A stretch of DNA of 64,000 nucleotides from Clostridiales bacterium PH28_bin88 (GTDB lineage Bacteria > Bacillota > PH28-bin88). A model generated the notes under the pieces. The model searched no databases. It saw only the letters and a list, made by a program, of their open reading frames with translations, and was not told the DNA's origin. How positions within the stretch are numbered: position 1 is the stretch's first letter; every line of letters begins with the position of its first letter. The DNA lies in the NCBI GenBank assembly GCA_000987045.1, contig LAKY01000073.1:21498-85497 (forward strand), written 5' to 3'. Made by a program: the position numbers and the translations under genes. This document shows positions 9,220 through 19,231 of this stretch, piece after piece.

Positions 9220-10557
9220 TTAAATGTAGTCCCACGGGTTCTGGGGTTCGCCGCCCTTTCTCACTTCGAAGTGGAGATGGGGGCCGGTAGCGTCACCCGT
9301 ACTGCCCACCGCCCCGATCTTGGTGCCGGCGGAGACCTTTTGTCCGGTCGAAACATAGAACTTGGACAGGTGGGCGTACCTGGTTTCCATGCCACCGCCG
9401 TGGTCGATGATGATCAGGTTGCCGTACCCTCCCGATTGGCCCGCAAATGACACCACTCCAGACGTGTACGCATATACCCCGTTGCCGGTGGGTGCCGCAA
9501 TATCTATACCGGCGTGAAACTTCCTGGTGCCGAAGATGGGATGCGTCCTCCAGCCGAAACCACTGCTGACACGGGTACCCTGGACAACCCCATAATTCCT
9601 GTTCACTCCCCGGGAGAGGGTCTTCCGGGTACCTACCTGCAACACGCGGGTTACCGGCTCCTTGACCACTTCTTCCGACACCGTTTCCATGGATTGCTGG
9701 TAGCCGTTCACCAGGGTTACCCGGTAGGTTACCTTCCTTTCCCCGTTGACCCCCTGGCGCAGTACCTGCCGGTCCCGGCTCATCAGGCCGGCGTCTTTCC
9801 TGTACTCAGTTTCGTAGGGGATTTGTTCCAGCACTGTGTTGGTCACGGTCACCACCACGTCCAGCAAGGGCTTTCCCCTCCGGACGACAATCATGTCTCC
9901 GGGCTTGATCCTTTCCGCGTCGATTAACGGGTTGAGATCGAGGATGTCCTGGAGAGTGGCATTGTGGTCCCTGGCGATTTTCCCAAGGTAATCCCCCGGC
10001 TGCACTTGCACTTGCAGTTCCTCTTCTTCCAGCTTAAACAAGGCATCCCGGGCTTGTTCCCCGGTAAGAATGGAATCCACTTCTACTCTCGAGGTTTTAA
10101 CCTCGACCTGTTGCCTGAATTTCACGGACTGGATCCGGGCAGCCGGATCAATTCCACGGGTGTACCGCTCCTTGTATTCCTCCAGCATCGCTTCCAGGTC
10201 TTCCGCCGACAGCACGGACAACCTCCGGTCGCCATCCACAAAGAGGCTGGGGGCATCAGTGGTAAGGGCTACCTCTTCCTGAATCACCTGGCCCAGGTCT
10301 TTAGCCAGCATTTCCGGCCTGACCCGGGTTTTTTCCAGTACAATTTCGTCTCTTTCCCGCACCGCCCCGTTTATTTGCTCCGCGACCTCCGCCTTGTACC
10401 CGGTCAGGGCTTGCTCCCATGCCCGCAAGTCTTTGACCTGCGTTACCACTTCACCATTGATGATCACGTTATAGGCAAGGGTTTCCTTTTGATAGTAAAG
10501 AAAGCTGGCTGATGCTACGATCAAAGCTATAACCCCTACGACGAGTTTCTTCCTCAT
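9220..10557 (-). CDS. Exported peptidoglycan metallopeptidase (LysM + G5 + M23)
   Basis: LysM-like VQPGDYLGKIARDHNATLQDILDLNP; G5-like segment; M23 motifs FHAGIDIAAPTG and HLHFEVRKGGEPQNPW; N-terminal TM. Confidence 0.9.
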   Translation of the reverse strand: MRKKLVVGVIALIVASASFLYYQKETLAYNVIINGEVVTQVKDLRAWEQALTGYKAEVAEQINGAVRERDEIVLEKTRVRPEMLAKDLGQVIQEEVALTTDAPSLFVDGDRRLSVLSAEDLEAMLEEYKERYTRGIDPAARIQSVKFRQQVEVKTSRVEVDSILTGEQARDALFKLEEEELQVQVQPGDYLGKIARDHNATLQDILDLNPLIDAERIKPGDMIVVRRGKPLLDVVVTVTNTVLEQIPYETEYRKDAGLMSRDRQVLRQGVNGERKVTYRVTLVNGYQQSMETVSEEVVKEPVTRVLQVGTRKTLSRGVNRNYGVVQGTRVSSGFGWRTHPIFGTRKFHAGIDIAAPTGNGVYAYTSGVVSFAGQSGGYGNLIIIDHGGGMETRYAHLSKFYVSTGQKVSAGTKIGAVGSTGDATGPHLHFEVRKGGEPQNPWDYI

Positions 10558-10651
10558 ATTTTCCTCCCGTATTCTCTTAAACCTCGCTTTGCCTGCATAT
10601 CGTGCATTCGCCTAATTCGACAGGAGTAGCGGAAAACCCTACAGAAAATTT

Positions 10652-10678
10652 ATGGCAACCGCTTGGAGCGGTTGCCAT
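10652..10678 (-). terminator. Intrinsic terminator of enoyl-CoA hydratase gene
   Basis: ATGGCAACCGCT...AGCGGTTGCCAT hairpin followed by an A/T-rich tract on the minus strand. Confidence 0.65.
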
Positions 10679-10691
10679 GGGAAGCTGACCG

Positions 10692-11498
10692 TTACTGGCC
10701 TTTGAACCTGGGAGGTCGTTTCTCTGTGAATGCGGTAATACCTTCCATGGCGTCCCCGGTGAGGCCGGCGGCGATCATCCCCTGCCTTTCCCGTTCCAAC
10801 AGTGTTTCCAGGGAAGGCAAAACCGCGCCATTCAGCAGTGACTTAACCTGACCCAGGGCAAAAAGAGCGCCAGTGGATAGCCGCTCCGCCCACTGCCTGG
10901 CAACGGGCATCACCTGCTCTTCAGGCACCACCAGATTCACCAGTCCCCACTCCAAGGCCGTGCTGGCATCCAGCACAGGGTCCAGCAGAGCCAGTTCAAA
11001 GGCCCGGCCCAGGCCGGCGTAGACCGGAACAAAGGCAGTCCAGCCACCGTCGGGGACCAGGCCGTTACTGGTGTAGGCCTGCCTTAACTTGGCCTTCTCG
11101 GACATTACCCGCAGGTCGCAGGCCATGGCAAGACTAAAACCCGCTCCCCCCGCCGAGCCGTTGACAGCCGCGATGACGGGCTTATGCATCAGGCGGATGT
11201 CCGTCACGGCCCGGTGGAGCAGCTTGGTTAGCTGGCGCAAAACAACCACGGGCTGATCCGGCAAGACGTCCCGCATCATCTTCAGGTCCCCGCCGGAGCA
11301 GAAAGCCTTTCCCGCACCCGTAACGATCACCACCTTCGTCTCCCTGTCTTCGCCGCATTGCTCCAGGGCATCCACCAGTTCACGGCCCATGGCCATGTCC
11401 AGGGCATTAAACGTCTCCGGCCTGTTCAAGGTCAGAACCGCAACGCCTCCCTCTAGTGTTTTCAACACTGCCGATCCACTCATTCCATTACCTCCCAA
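10692..11498 (-). CDS. Enoyl-CoA hydratase/isomerase family protein
   Basis: Crotonase motifs AFCSGGDLKMM and AAVNGSAGGAGFSLAMACDLRV. Confidence 0.9.
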   Translation of the reverse strand: MGGNGMSGSAVLKTLEGGVAVLTLNRPETFNALDMAMGRELVDALEQCGEDRETKVVIVTGAGKAFCSGGDLKMMRDVLPDQPVVVLRQLTKLLHRAVTDIRLMHKPVIAAVNGSAGGAGFSLAMACDLRVMSEKAKLRQAYTSNGLVPDGGWTAFVPVYAGLGRAFELALLDPVLDASTALEWGLVNLVVPEEQVMPVARQWAERLSTGALFALGQVKSLLNGAVLPSLETLLERERQGMIAAGLTGDAMEGITAFTEKRPPRFKGQ

Positions 11499-11679
11499 GT
11501 CATTGATGTTATTTCCATTATATTCTTAAAATTGAATATGAGCCATCTTCTTTTTTTCGGTTTTTTTAAAGGGCTTTTCATAATCATTATACAGCACTTC
11601 GGGCAGGTTTCCCTTGTCTTGATATCATAAATATGATAGATTATAGTCAGAATAATGGCATGAGAAAGGAGTCGCTAAG

Positions 11680-11952
11680 ATGAATATTAAGCCCTCCACA
11701 ACAATCCGACAGGATTATAATGGCTTTTCAAAACTTTGCCACGAGCTTGACGAACCGGTAGTACTTACCCGTAATGGTGAAGCCGACTTGATTGTCATGA
11801 GTTATGAGGCGTTTCGACGTATGGAGGCCCGCATCAAATTGCAATCCAAGTTACTGGTGGCAGAAAAGCAGATTGCCGAAGGTGCACAACTGCTTGAACA
11901 TGATGAAGTCATAGCTAGGGTTCGGGGGAAGATCAATGCCACGAAAGCATAA
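11680..11952 (+). CDS. Type II antitoxin, Phd/YefM family
   Basis: MNIKPSTTIRQDYNGFSKLCHELDEPVVLTRNGEADLIVMSYEAFRRM; overlaps the downstream toxin ORF. Confidence 0.88.
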   Translation: MNIKPSTTIRQDYNGFSKLCHELDEPVVLTRNGEADLIVMSYEAFRRMEARIKLQSKLLVAEKQIAEGAQLLEHDEVIARVRGKINATKA

Positions 11953-12262
11953 GATCAAGTATGCTCCTGCAGCGGTTGACGATATGGATGAGATTTTCTC
12001 ATACATATCACAGGATAACATCTCCTCAGCGGAAATGATGCTGGAAAAGATAAACAGAGGAATAGCCAACCTAGCAGAGTTTCCCAATATGGGTTCAGTG
12101 TTATCGGATGAGGAATATACGCTTATTCACCGGGGATACCGCTTTATTGTTGTACAGCCGTATCTGGTTTTTTACAGGATAATAAACAATACCCTTATCA
12201 TTCACCGCATATTGCATGGTCGCCGGGATTACCTTCGTGAATTATTTGACTCGCAGGAATAA
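11936..12262 (+). CDS. Type II toxin, RelE/ParE family
   Basis: IKYAPAAVDDMDEIFSYI...YRFIVVQPYLVFYRIINNTLIIHRILHGRRDY. Confidence 0.9.
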   Translation: MPRKHKIKYAPAAVDDMDEIFSYISQDNISSAEMMLEKINRGIANLAEFPNMGSVLSDEEYTLIHRGYRFIVVQPYLVFYRIINNTLIIHRILHGRRDYLRELFDSQE

Positions 12263-12454
12263 TCATCCTTGCCCTAGTCTGTCCTCTGATTGTGCGTTTT
12301 TCCCCTGTTAATGAACCGACGCACGCTGAGGGTGTAAGTAGTGGGAATTGTTTGAGGTTTTGTAGACATGATGCAACCTCCAATCCGTATAGTGGCTGAC
12401 TCAATCAAAATCTCCCGCGTCAGATAAGGACAAAGGGAGTTATCTAAGTGATGC

Positions 12455-12952
12455 CTAGAAACGCCCGCCCGGGCTAAAGGGAATCGTTGGGGCAGGCTTC
12501 GGCGGAGGAGGAGTATATGAAGGTGTAGGGGGTAGCGTGGGTGAAGTTGGCCGGTATTGCTGCACATCACGTTGGACCTGGTTTTCCCAACTGTTCCTTT
12601 GCTGATCAACCTGGCGCTGGATCTCTCTTCCCTGTTGCTCCTTAAGCATCTGCTGGCGCAGCCTCCATTGTTCCAGTATCCTATCCTGCTCAAGTTGCCG
12701 GGCTATTTCTTCCTGCCGCCGTTGAATTTCCAATTCTTGTACTTTTTGTAGGTTCAACTCGTCACGCTCTTTGGCACCCACGCCGGTAGTCGCCTCAATT
12801 TTCCCCTGTGTGCCATTCTGTGGCTTAAGCGTTTCCTCAATCTCCTTAACCGTTAATCCTGCATTGGCAGGCTTTTGCGATGTAGTATCAGAACATGCGG
12901 TTATACCCAATAAGGAAACTGCCAGCAGTCCCGCTATTAGATAAGGTTTCAT
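12455..12952 (-). CDS. Putative lipoprotein with coiled-coil and Pro-rich tail
   Basis: Lipobox-like LLGITAC; QKVQELEIQRRQEE coiled coil; tail PTSPTLPPTPSYTPPPPKP. Confidence 0.75.
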   Translation of the reverse strand: MKPYLIAGLLAVSLLGITACSDTTSQKPANAGLTVKEIEETLKPQNGTQGKIEATTGVGAKERDELNLQKVQELEIQRRQEEIARQLEQDRILEQWRLRQQMLKEQQGREIQRQVDQQRNSWENQVQRDVQQYRPTSPTLPPTPSYTPPPPKPAPTIPFSPGGRF

Positions 12953-12976
12953 AAAATCCCTCCGCGTTTCGCTTTT

Positions 12977-13774
12977 TTAATGAGAAGAAGCTATTCCCAA
13001 CTTTTTCCCCACCTTCTTCCTGTGCGCCCGCAACCTGTTCTGATATGCCCTTCCGCCCTGGGCTCCGTTAGAGCGATTGAAGGCAGCGTTCGCCTCGGCA
13101 AAAGCCCCCAGCTTAAACATCGCAACCCCTGCCAGTCCCCAAAGTACAGGATCGCCCCCCGGCATGGCAATAGCCTGCTTAATACTTTCCAGGGCCTCTG
13201 ATCCCCGGCCTAGTACTTTTTGCAAGAGTATCCCTTTTTCCAGGAGGAGATCCACCCCTGGAGCAGGTTGAAGGTTTATCTCATTCAGCCTCCGCTTGGC
13301 CGCAGCCTGGTATTTCCCCAGCGTCCTGTTCGCATCCACCCAGGCAATCGCCCAAATGGCAACCACAAGAATAAACAAGGGAATACTACCTACGGCAAAC
13401 CTGGCAAAGATAAAAACAGGTACGAAGTATAGCAAACCCTTATACGGTTTCCCTAAAAATGAATAGACCATTATGGCCAGCCATCCGAGGATAAAAATTC
13501 CCACCGCCATGCAGATGTTGATGGTTTTTGCGTTGGTCCCCTCAGCCTCCATCACGTAATTGGCGAATTCCTGATCACCGCCAAATCTTTGCGCCGGCTT
13601 AAAACCCGGCCTGCTAGCCGGCTCTGCCGTAACCGGGTTCAGTCTCTCGCCGGTGTAGGCCGCGGCCGTAGCTACGCCGGCGCCAGCATCCAAGTCAGTT
13701 TTCGCACCGCACTGGGAACAAAACTGTGCGTCCGGGGCAGCCAGTTCCGCACCACATTCTGAACAAAAAGGCAT
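12977..13774 (-). CDS. Zinc-ribbon membrane protein
   Basis: MPFCSECGAELAAPDAQFCSQCGAKTD plus TM helices and a TPR-like C-terminal region. Confidence 0.75.
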   Translation of the reverse strand: MPFCSECGAELAAPDAQFCSQCGAKTDLDAGAGVATAAAYTGERLNPVTAEPASRPGFKPAQRFGGDQEFANYVMEAEGTNAKTINICMAVGIFILGWLAIMVYSFLGKPYKGLLYFVPVFIFARFAVGSIPLFILVVAIWAIAWVDANRTLGKYQAAAKRRLNEINLQPAPGVDLLLEKGILLQKVLGRGSEALESIKQAIAMPGGDPVLWGLAGVAMFKLGAFAEANAAFNRSNGAQGGRAYQNRLRAHRKKVGKKLGIASSH

Positions 13775-13786
13775 TTTTCTTCCCCC

Positions 13787-15031
13787 CTAAAAATCTTTCC
13801 GTGTAATATTTGAAGTGCTTAAATTGCCGCCTGGTTGGCTGTAAAGTTCTACTGTATAGCCATGGACCCTGTCTCCCTCTCTGCTAAACTCGAACCTTTT
13901 ATCAGCTTTGCCAAAGGCGGTTGCCGGCCCGAATAGAAGATCTTCCCCGTACCAGTTTTCACCAACTGCGTACCTTATTTCATAAGTGCCCAAAGGCAGT
14001 TTGACCTCCGCGGATTGGCCGGACCGGACAAAGACCGTCAGGACCAGCTGCTTGGTGTCCCAATCCACAACCTTGACAAAATAGTTGGGTCCACCGGTTC
14101 TGGTTATCACTTTGAAGGGGGCTATAGCATCCCCTTTAAAAAACTTGGTGGTCGTTCCGTTCGCCGGCAAAGGCTGCGCGGGAGGGTTAGTTTCGGCCTG
14201 TGGGTTGGGTTCCTGAACCAGCCCGGCTGCCGGGGTTTCCCCACTTTGAAGTTGGGCGATGGCATTCTCCACAATGCTTGAAAGCTGGTTCACTACTCCG
14301 TCGTCCAACTTCTTTCCCGGGTAAGGTATGACACTTGTTTCAAAGAGGTAGCTGCCGCTAATCCACGCAGATTCAGAAGATGAATAGGAATAACGAATTC
14401 CCTGCGGGGTGTTTTCCTGGGGGATCCTGCTTTTAATGCTTCCCGGGTAATCAGCAATGCTTCGAGTGCCGGTAGTGGGTGATGAAATAACCGCCGGGCC
14501 TGCAAACCGGTGGATGGCAATATAAGCAAATTTTACGGTCCCGTAACTTGCGCTTGAGGGGGCCGGTTCTAAAACAACGAAGGACACTTCTTCGGCCTTG
14601 GAAAAACCGGACGACGGTGCGGTAATGGTCTCTCTGGCTACAATCTGATAACCCGGTACTTCACCCGGTAGCAGTTGGTCTGGTCTAGTTCCCACCGGAA
14701 TGGCGGTAGCCCCGGTAGGTGAAGACGTGGTCTTGGGTCCAAGCACATCCGATTTGTCCTTTTCAATAGTTGGGATGCCACCTGATGGTGTTTGGTTGGA
14801 AACTGTAGTCCTGGTAGTAATACTTCTTTTCTCGAAAGAAAGCCCGGAAGCTCTTCCCGCTAAAAAGGCAAAGGTCAAAAGGGCCAGAGAAGCAACCCCG
14901 TAGATGAGCACCGCCTGGCGGCGGGTCTTTAGCGGCCCCCAGAACATGAGCCCCGGTTTGGCAAGTCCTGCAATAAGGCCCGCCAGGGCAACTCCCGTAA
15001 GGAGGGTAAACAATACCAGGAGAAAACGCAT
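13787..15031 (-). CDS. Exported/membrane hypothetical protein (start moved downstream from the ORF-track start at 15301)
   Basis: MRFLLVLFTLLTGVALAGLIAGLAK start overlaps the TGA of the upstream gene (TGATG); the upstream extension is antisense-like low-quality sequence. Confidence 0.75.
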   Translation of the reverse strand: MRFLLVLFTLLTGVALAGLIAGLAKPGLMFWGPLKTRRQAVLIYGVASLALLTFAFLAGRASGLSFEKRSITTRTTVSNQTPSGGIPTIEKDKSDVLGPKTTSSPTGATAIPVGTRPDQLLPGEVPGYQIVARETITAPSSGFSKAEEVSFVVLEPAPSSASYGTVKFAYIAIHRFAGPAVISSPTTGTRSIADYPGSIKSRIPQENTPQGIRYSYSSSESAWISGSYLFETSVIPYPGKKLDDGVVNQLSSIVENAIAQLQSGETPAAGLVQEPNPQAETNPPAQPLPANGTTTKFFKGDAIAPFKVITRTGGPNYFVKVVDWDTKQLVLTVFVRSGQSAEVKLPLGTYEIRYAVGENWYGEDLLFGPATAFGKADKRFEFSREGDRVHGYTVELYSQPGGNLSTSNITRKDF

Positions 15032-15843
15032 CAGACCGCATCTCCCTTCATAACTTCCACAGAAGTGCCGCAACGGAAGCAAAAGCGTGCCGTTAAGGAA
15101 AGTTCGGTTTGACATTTGGGGCAGAAAACCTGCTGAACGGCTGGCTTTACCGCTTCCAGTTTCGTGCCGCACATGTTGCAGAAACGGGCACCAGCCCGCA
15201 GCCGGGCCTGGCAGTGGGGGCAGACCACCTCCTGCTCCCGCGGGGTTGGAATGTTGTACTGCGTTTTTCGCGCTCCTGCCATGTTGTTTACACCCTGACA
15301 AGCCTCCGCTATGAGGAAAGAGCCGATAAGCAGGCTGATAACCGCGTTAATGACAGATAACCCGCCTGTTACCAGGGGGCGGAAGGCAAGATTGCCCTCA
15401 ATTACCTGGGCAACGTTTAACAATACCCCCGCCGTTACGGCGTAAATGCTGAAGGCCAGAAAAAGTCCTTCGGACAAAGGCTGAATGTAAATGGAATGCC
15501 GCTTAACATACGAGTTAAATTCCCCGGCAAATCCCCCCACAGCCCGGAAAATCCAGTAGACATTGAAGAAAGGAATAAACATAAAGCCGACGGCTTTACC
15601 TGGAGAAATGGAAGTTAAGTTATCCTCAATTGACGCCCAGAGCTTGTATATAAGAATTAGAAACACTATGCCCAGATAAATTAAAGCTACCACGGGAATA
15701 ATGTTAAACGCTATCCATAATTCCCATCCTTTTTTACCCCAACTGGCTACCCATCCAGCAGTAGTCAGGATCAATATCAGGCTATACGAGGCAATCCAGG
15801 ACGCCATGTAAAAGTTTTTTGCTACCCTTCGCATCCGGTCCAC
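15031..15843 (-). CDS. Multi-TM protein with two C-terminal zinc ribbons
   Basis: CPHCQARLRAGARFCNMCGTKLE and CPKCQTELSLTARFCFRCGTSVE after several TM helices. Confidence 0.8.
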   Translation of the reverse strand: MDRMRRVAKNFYMASWIASYSLILILTTAGWVASWGKKGWELWIAFNIIPVVALIYLGIVFLILIYKLWASIEDNLTSISPGKAVGFMFIPFFNVYWIFRAVGGFAGEFNSYVKRHSIYIQPLSEGLFLAFSIYAVTAGVLLNVAQVIEGNLAFRPLVTGGLSVINAVISLLIGSFLIAEACQGVNNMAGARKTQYNIPTPREQEVVCPHCQARLRAGARFCNMCGTKLEAVKPAVQQVFCPKCQTELSLTARFCFRCGTSVEVMKGDAV

Positions 15844-15879
15844 TCCTACATCAAATACTTTATCGACTAACCTTCTTGA

Positions 15880-16665
15880 CTAAACGCTCCTACTGAATGA
15901 ATCAGGCTCTATTTTTGCGCCGCAGGAAATACAGAACTTGGCCCCGGGACTGATCTCGGCCCCGCAATTAGCGCAACCGAGCTTGGCGGTGCTGGCTTCT
16001 GCCGCCGCTGTGCCGACAACGCCCTTGCCGCAGGTGGTGCAGAACTTGGCGTCCGGCCTCAGGGCAGCGCCACAATTGGAGCAGGTTTGAAGTACCGGCT
16101 CTATGATCATTTCCTTACCACATAGGCCGCAAAACCTGGCTTGGGAAACAATACCCCCGCAGTGCGGGCAGGCGACGGTGGTCGCCGCCCCGGAAGGCGC
16201 CTTTCCCCCTGTCGTCAACGCGGTGATTTTAGCGGAACTGTTTAAAAGGGTGGTGATTATCTGGTAAACGGGAAAAGCGATTGCCCCCAGCAGGAGGAGC
16301 GGGTATAGCCAGGTCACACCGGACGAGAACAATAAGGGTACGATCAAGTCATCAAAGGCGTTATAAGCAATTAATATGGCTGCCAGAGCCGCAATATTAT
16401 TGACGAACGTAACCGTCTCCGGGAAAGTGGGAAACACTTCCACCGCCCATTGGGCAATCACTCTGCTGGCTGAGAGGACTAGGATGATTATTACAACGAA
16501 AAAACCTGCGGAAACAATGGCGGCCAAAGAAATATGCCGGTAGACCGCTATGCCCATGACCGGGAGCCGGACTGCCACAGCCTGAACTATGGCGAGGATA
16601 ATAATGGCTGCCAGGATGCCAACCACCTGGCTTGCCAGTTTGGCAAGTTCCTCCTTGCTAACCAA
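15880..16665 (-). CDS. Multi-TM protein with three C-terminal zinc ribbons
   Basis: CPHCGGIVSQARFCGLCGKE; CSNCGAALRPDAKFCTTCGKG; CANCGAEISPGAKFCISCGAK. Confidence 0.8.
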   Translation of the reverse strand: MVSKEELAKLASQVVGILAAIIILAIVQAVAVRLPVMGIAVYRHISLAAIVSAGFFVVIIILVLSASRVIAQWAVEVFPTFPETVTFVNNIAALAAILIAYNAFDDLIVPLLFSSGVTWLYPLLLLGAIAFPVYQIITTLLNSSAKITALTTGGKAPSGAATTVACPHCGGIVSQARFCGLCGKEMIIEPVLQTCSNCGAALRPDAKFCTTCGKGVVGTAAAEASTAKLGCANCGAEISPGAKFCISCGAKIEPDSFSRSV

Positions 16666-16746
16666 TGGTCAGTTCTCCCTTCGCTAATATCCCGCGACGT
16701 TACCCGTTACGCGGGACTCATTTACTGTTCCAGGTATTCTTATCAT

Positions 16747-17724
16747 CTACCTACCTGGAATCCCCGGAATGGTTGGTACGGTTGGCACAGTCGGTGTACG
16801 TGGAGGTGTATAGGGCTGTATATTTGATGGCGGTGTGTAATTGGGAACTGTCGGATTCTTTGGTATTGTGGGGCTGATCTGCTCCCTGCGCCTTGCCTCT
16901 ATCTCCTGCGCCCGGCGGATTTCTTCCTGTACTTTCTGGTTCTGCATCTCCTTTACTATCCTGTCTATCGATACAGCCAAATTGTTGCTTTGGATCACCG
17001 GGTCCTTGCGCCACTCGTCCTCTGAAAAATGGTAAGTGCGCTTTTCTCCTGTGTTCGGATCGGTGATGGTAAGCTCAGTAGGTACACCACCACCAGAAAG
17101 CGCCAGGTACCAATTCTTTCCTTCCACTCCTACCATAATTCCACCACTGTATCTATAAACTGCAACAAGTTTGCGGGCATCAGTCACAGCACCTTCCCCG
17201 CTGGTGCCGCCATTTGCCTCTTGCTGCGGCTTCAGGCTCAAACCTCGGCCGCTGCCCTTGGCTCCCACCATAACCTTCTGGGAATCTCCATCCCAAGTAA
17301 CGGCATGGCTGAAAGCTTCCGCAATATACCGAGTCGGCAGAAAAACGCGGCCGTTTTTCATCACCGGCGCGGTGTCCATATTCCCAGCCAGCTTTCCGTC
17401 CAGATAGAGTGAACTATTGCCCAGCCGTAACAATACGCTAACGCCGTCCCTAGTTAATGTTACCGTCTGGGTCCCACTGTCCCAGGTAATACCTTCCTCG
17501 GGTATGCCGAGGGCATAGGCCATGAACCTAACAGGTACCAGGGTCCTGCCGTTGTTATCAGTAAAGGGCGCCACATCCATTTGCCGGGTTTGCCCGTTTA
17601 CATTGTAGGTGTTTTTACCAATAGTGAAAGAGGCCAGCGGTGGTACTTCTGTTGTCTCAGCGAGGGCTATTCCTCCCAACCCCAAAAACAAAAAGCCGCT
17701 CAGTAATACCGTGAACATACGCAT
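16747..17724 (-). CDS. Stalk-domain (copper amine oxidase N-terminal-like) exported protein with Pro-rich tail
   Basis: Signal peptide; VPVRFMAYALGIPEEGITWDSGTQTVTL and LPTRYIAEAFSHAVTWDGDSQKV; tail RREQISPTIPKNPTVPNYTPP. Confidence 0.85.
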   Translation of the reverse strand: MRMFTVLLSGFLFLGLGGIALAETTEVPPLASFTIGKNTYNVNGQTRQMDVAPFTDNNGRTLVPVRFMAYALGIPEEGITWDSGTQTVTLTRDGVSVLLRLGNSSLYLDGKLAGNMDTAPVMKNGRVFLPTRYIAEAFSHAVTWDGDSQKVMVGAKGSGRGLSLKPQQEANGGTSGEGAVTDARKLVAVYRYSGGIMVGVEGKNWYLALSGGGVPTELTITDPNTGEKRTYHFSEDEWRKDPVIQSNNLAVSIDRIVKEMQNQKVQEEIRRAQEIEARRREQISPTIPKNPTVPNYTPPSNIQPYTPPRTPTVPTVPTIPGIPGR

Positions 17725-17865
17725 ATTGAGTTTATCTCCCTTCTAATTACTAATCCGTCCTAATTCCGAGAAATCCACTGCTGCCATTGCTTTTGATCCG
17801 GATGCTTGCACTTTCAAATCACTTTCTATGTAATCAACTCTTGATTCCGCTTTTGATCTTGCGGT

Positions 17866-18406
17866 TTATTCGTCAAACGCTGCAATTTCAAGATCCCGTG
17901 TTACCTCTTCCATCGCTGGTCTTGTAACTATCATACTCGCGTTGTCAGGCAATCTTGCCCTCGCCCGGGCTAATGCTTCTTCCTTTGTATTTCCGACCCC
18001 CCTTACAGTTACCTTGCTTTCCGCGAGGACGCTTTCCGCCAGGATCCGGAAACCACTCGGCAATTCTGATTTTATCTGCTCTTTAGCTTCCTCCAATGTA
18101 TTGGCCTCGACGTTAATTCCAATCTCAGGCCTATTACCCAGAGCGATGTAACCAACAAACTGACCATCGACCTCGATTCTGTATTCATTACCATCGCTTG
18201 TCTTTTGGGCGGATATTGTTCGATAGTTGGGCCGCAAGAGAATAACCGGGTAGGACCGGCCATATCCAATTTGTTTTGTAAACCAGTCCATACTTACCCT
18301 GAACCTCCACCCGATAGAGCAGATACTGGACACCGGAATAGGCATCGTAATGATAGTATTCATTTGCAATAATTTCGACTTTCTCGTTATCTTCAAAAAA
18401 CGTCAC
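17866..18406 (-). pseudogene. Hypothetical protein, apparently frameshifted
   Basis: Plausible N-terminus in ORF 18188..18406 (MTFFEDNEKVEIIANEYYHYDAYSGVQYLLYRVEVQGKYGLVYKTNW) and C-terminus in overlapping ORF 17866..18396 (LRPNYRTISAQKTSDGNEYRIEVDGQFVGYIALG...). Confidence 0.5.
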
Positions 18407-18547
18407 ATGGCTTCACACCCTTGCCTGAGTAACCCTCAGCCTCTCTGCTATCTTCCCTTGAGTACCTTATATCGATATTTCGTTGTCCAAGGGTTTACTG
18501 GCTGAACGCCAGTGGTTTAAACAAAGAACTTGTTGACTAAACGTGCA

Positions 18548-19231
18548 CTAAGGCCAAATAAACTCGCGTCTGATGAAGCGAACTAGGCCTAAAGACAGCG
18601 CCACCAATAAATAGGTTAAACTACGAACCATCTGTACGCCGGTAGCGTTCACTCCAGCTTTGATGTTTTCCACTATGGGAGGAAAGAAGACCGCCAATTG
18701 CTGCCAAGGCTGCCCTTGGTCCCCAATGCCAAAGCTGATCAGTATAACGATTACGGCGAGGTATGGTTCGATGGCCCTGCCGGTAAGAGGAGAAAAGAAC
18801 AGGAACAGCGCCGTAATTACCAGCAGATTACTGATTATCGCCATAGAAAGTTGCTGGATTTTTTCAGGTAAAACTTGATCCGGTATTGGGATCAACAAAG
18901 CGATATAGGCACTGATCAGTGCCAGCCAGAAGACTGCAATAAGAAGGGCGGCTAAAAATACGGCGAAATAGAATGAGGTTTTTCCGGCTTTTAAAACTAG
19001 AATATCCAGTTTGTTATCCGCATTGCGCCAAATCAAAAGTCCGGAGGAGAGGGCGGCTAAAAACAAGGTTGCCCAACCCAAGTACAAGGCGACGTATTGC
19101 CATTCATAAGTACCTAATCTGGGGTTCAGAAAATAGCTGATAAACAACACGACTACTACAAGTTGAAATACCACTGCTTTGCCGCGGAAGAAGTCGCGCC
19201 ACAGTGCCCATGTTAAAGCCAGTACTTTCAC
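18548..19231 (-). CDS. ABC-2 type transporter permease
   Basis: ~6 TM helices; start overlaps the ABC ATPase stop. Confidence 0.75.
   Translation of the reverse strand: MKVLALTWALWRDFFRGKAVVFQLVVVVLFISYFLNPRLGTYEWQYVALYLGWATLFLAALSSGLLIWRNADNKLDILVLKAGKTSFYFAVFLAALLIAVFWLALISAYIALLIPIPDQVLPEKIQQLSMAIISNLLVITALFLFFSPLTGRAIEPYLAVIVILISFGIGDQGQPWQQLAVFFPPIVENIKAGVNATGVQMVRSLTYLLVALSLGLVRFIRREFIWP

Noticed and set aside
15032-15301. N-terminal extension of ORF 13787..15301
   Set aside because: Overlaps the upstream zinc-ribbon gene in another frame; the signal-peptide-like start at 15031 is far more plausible.
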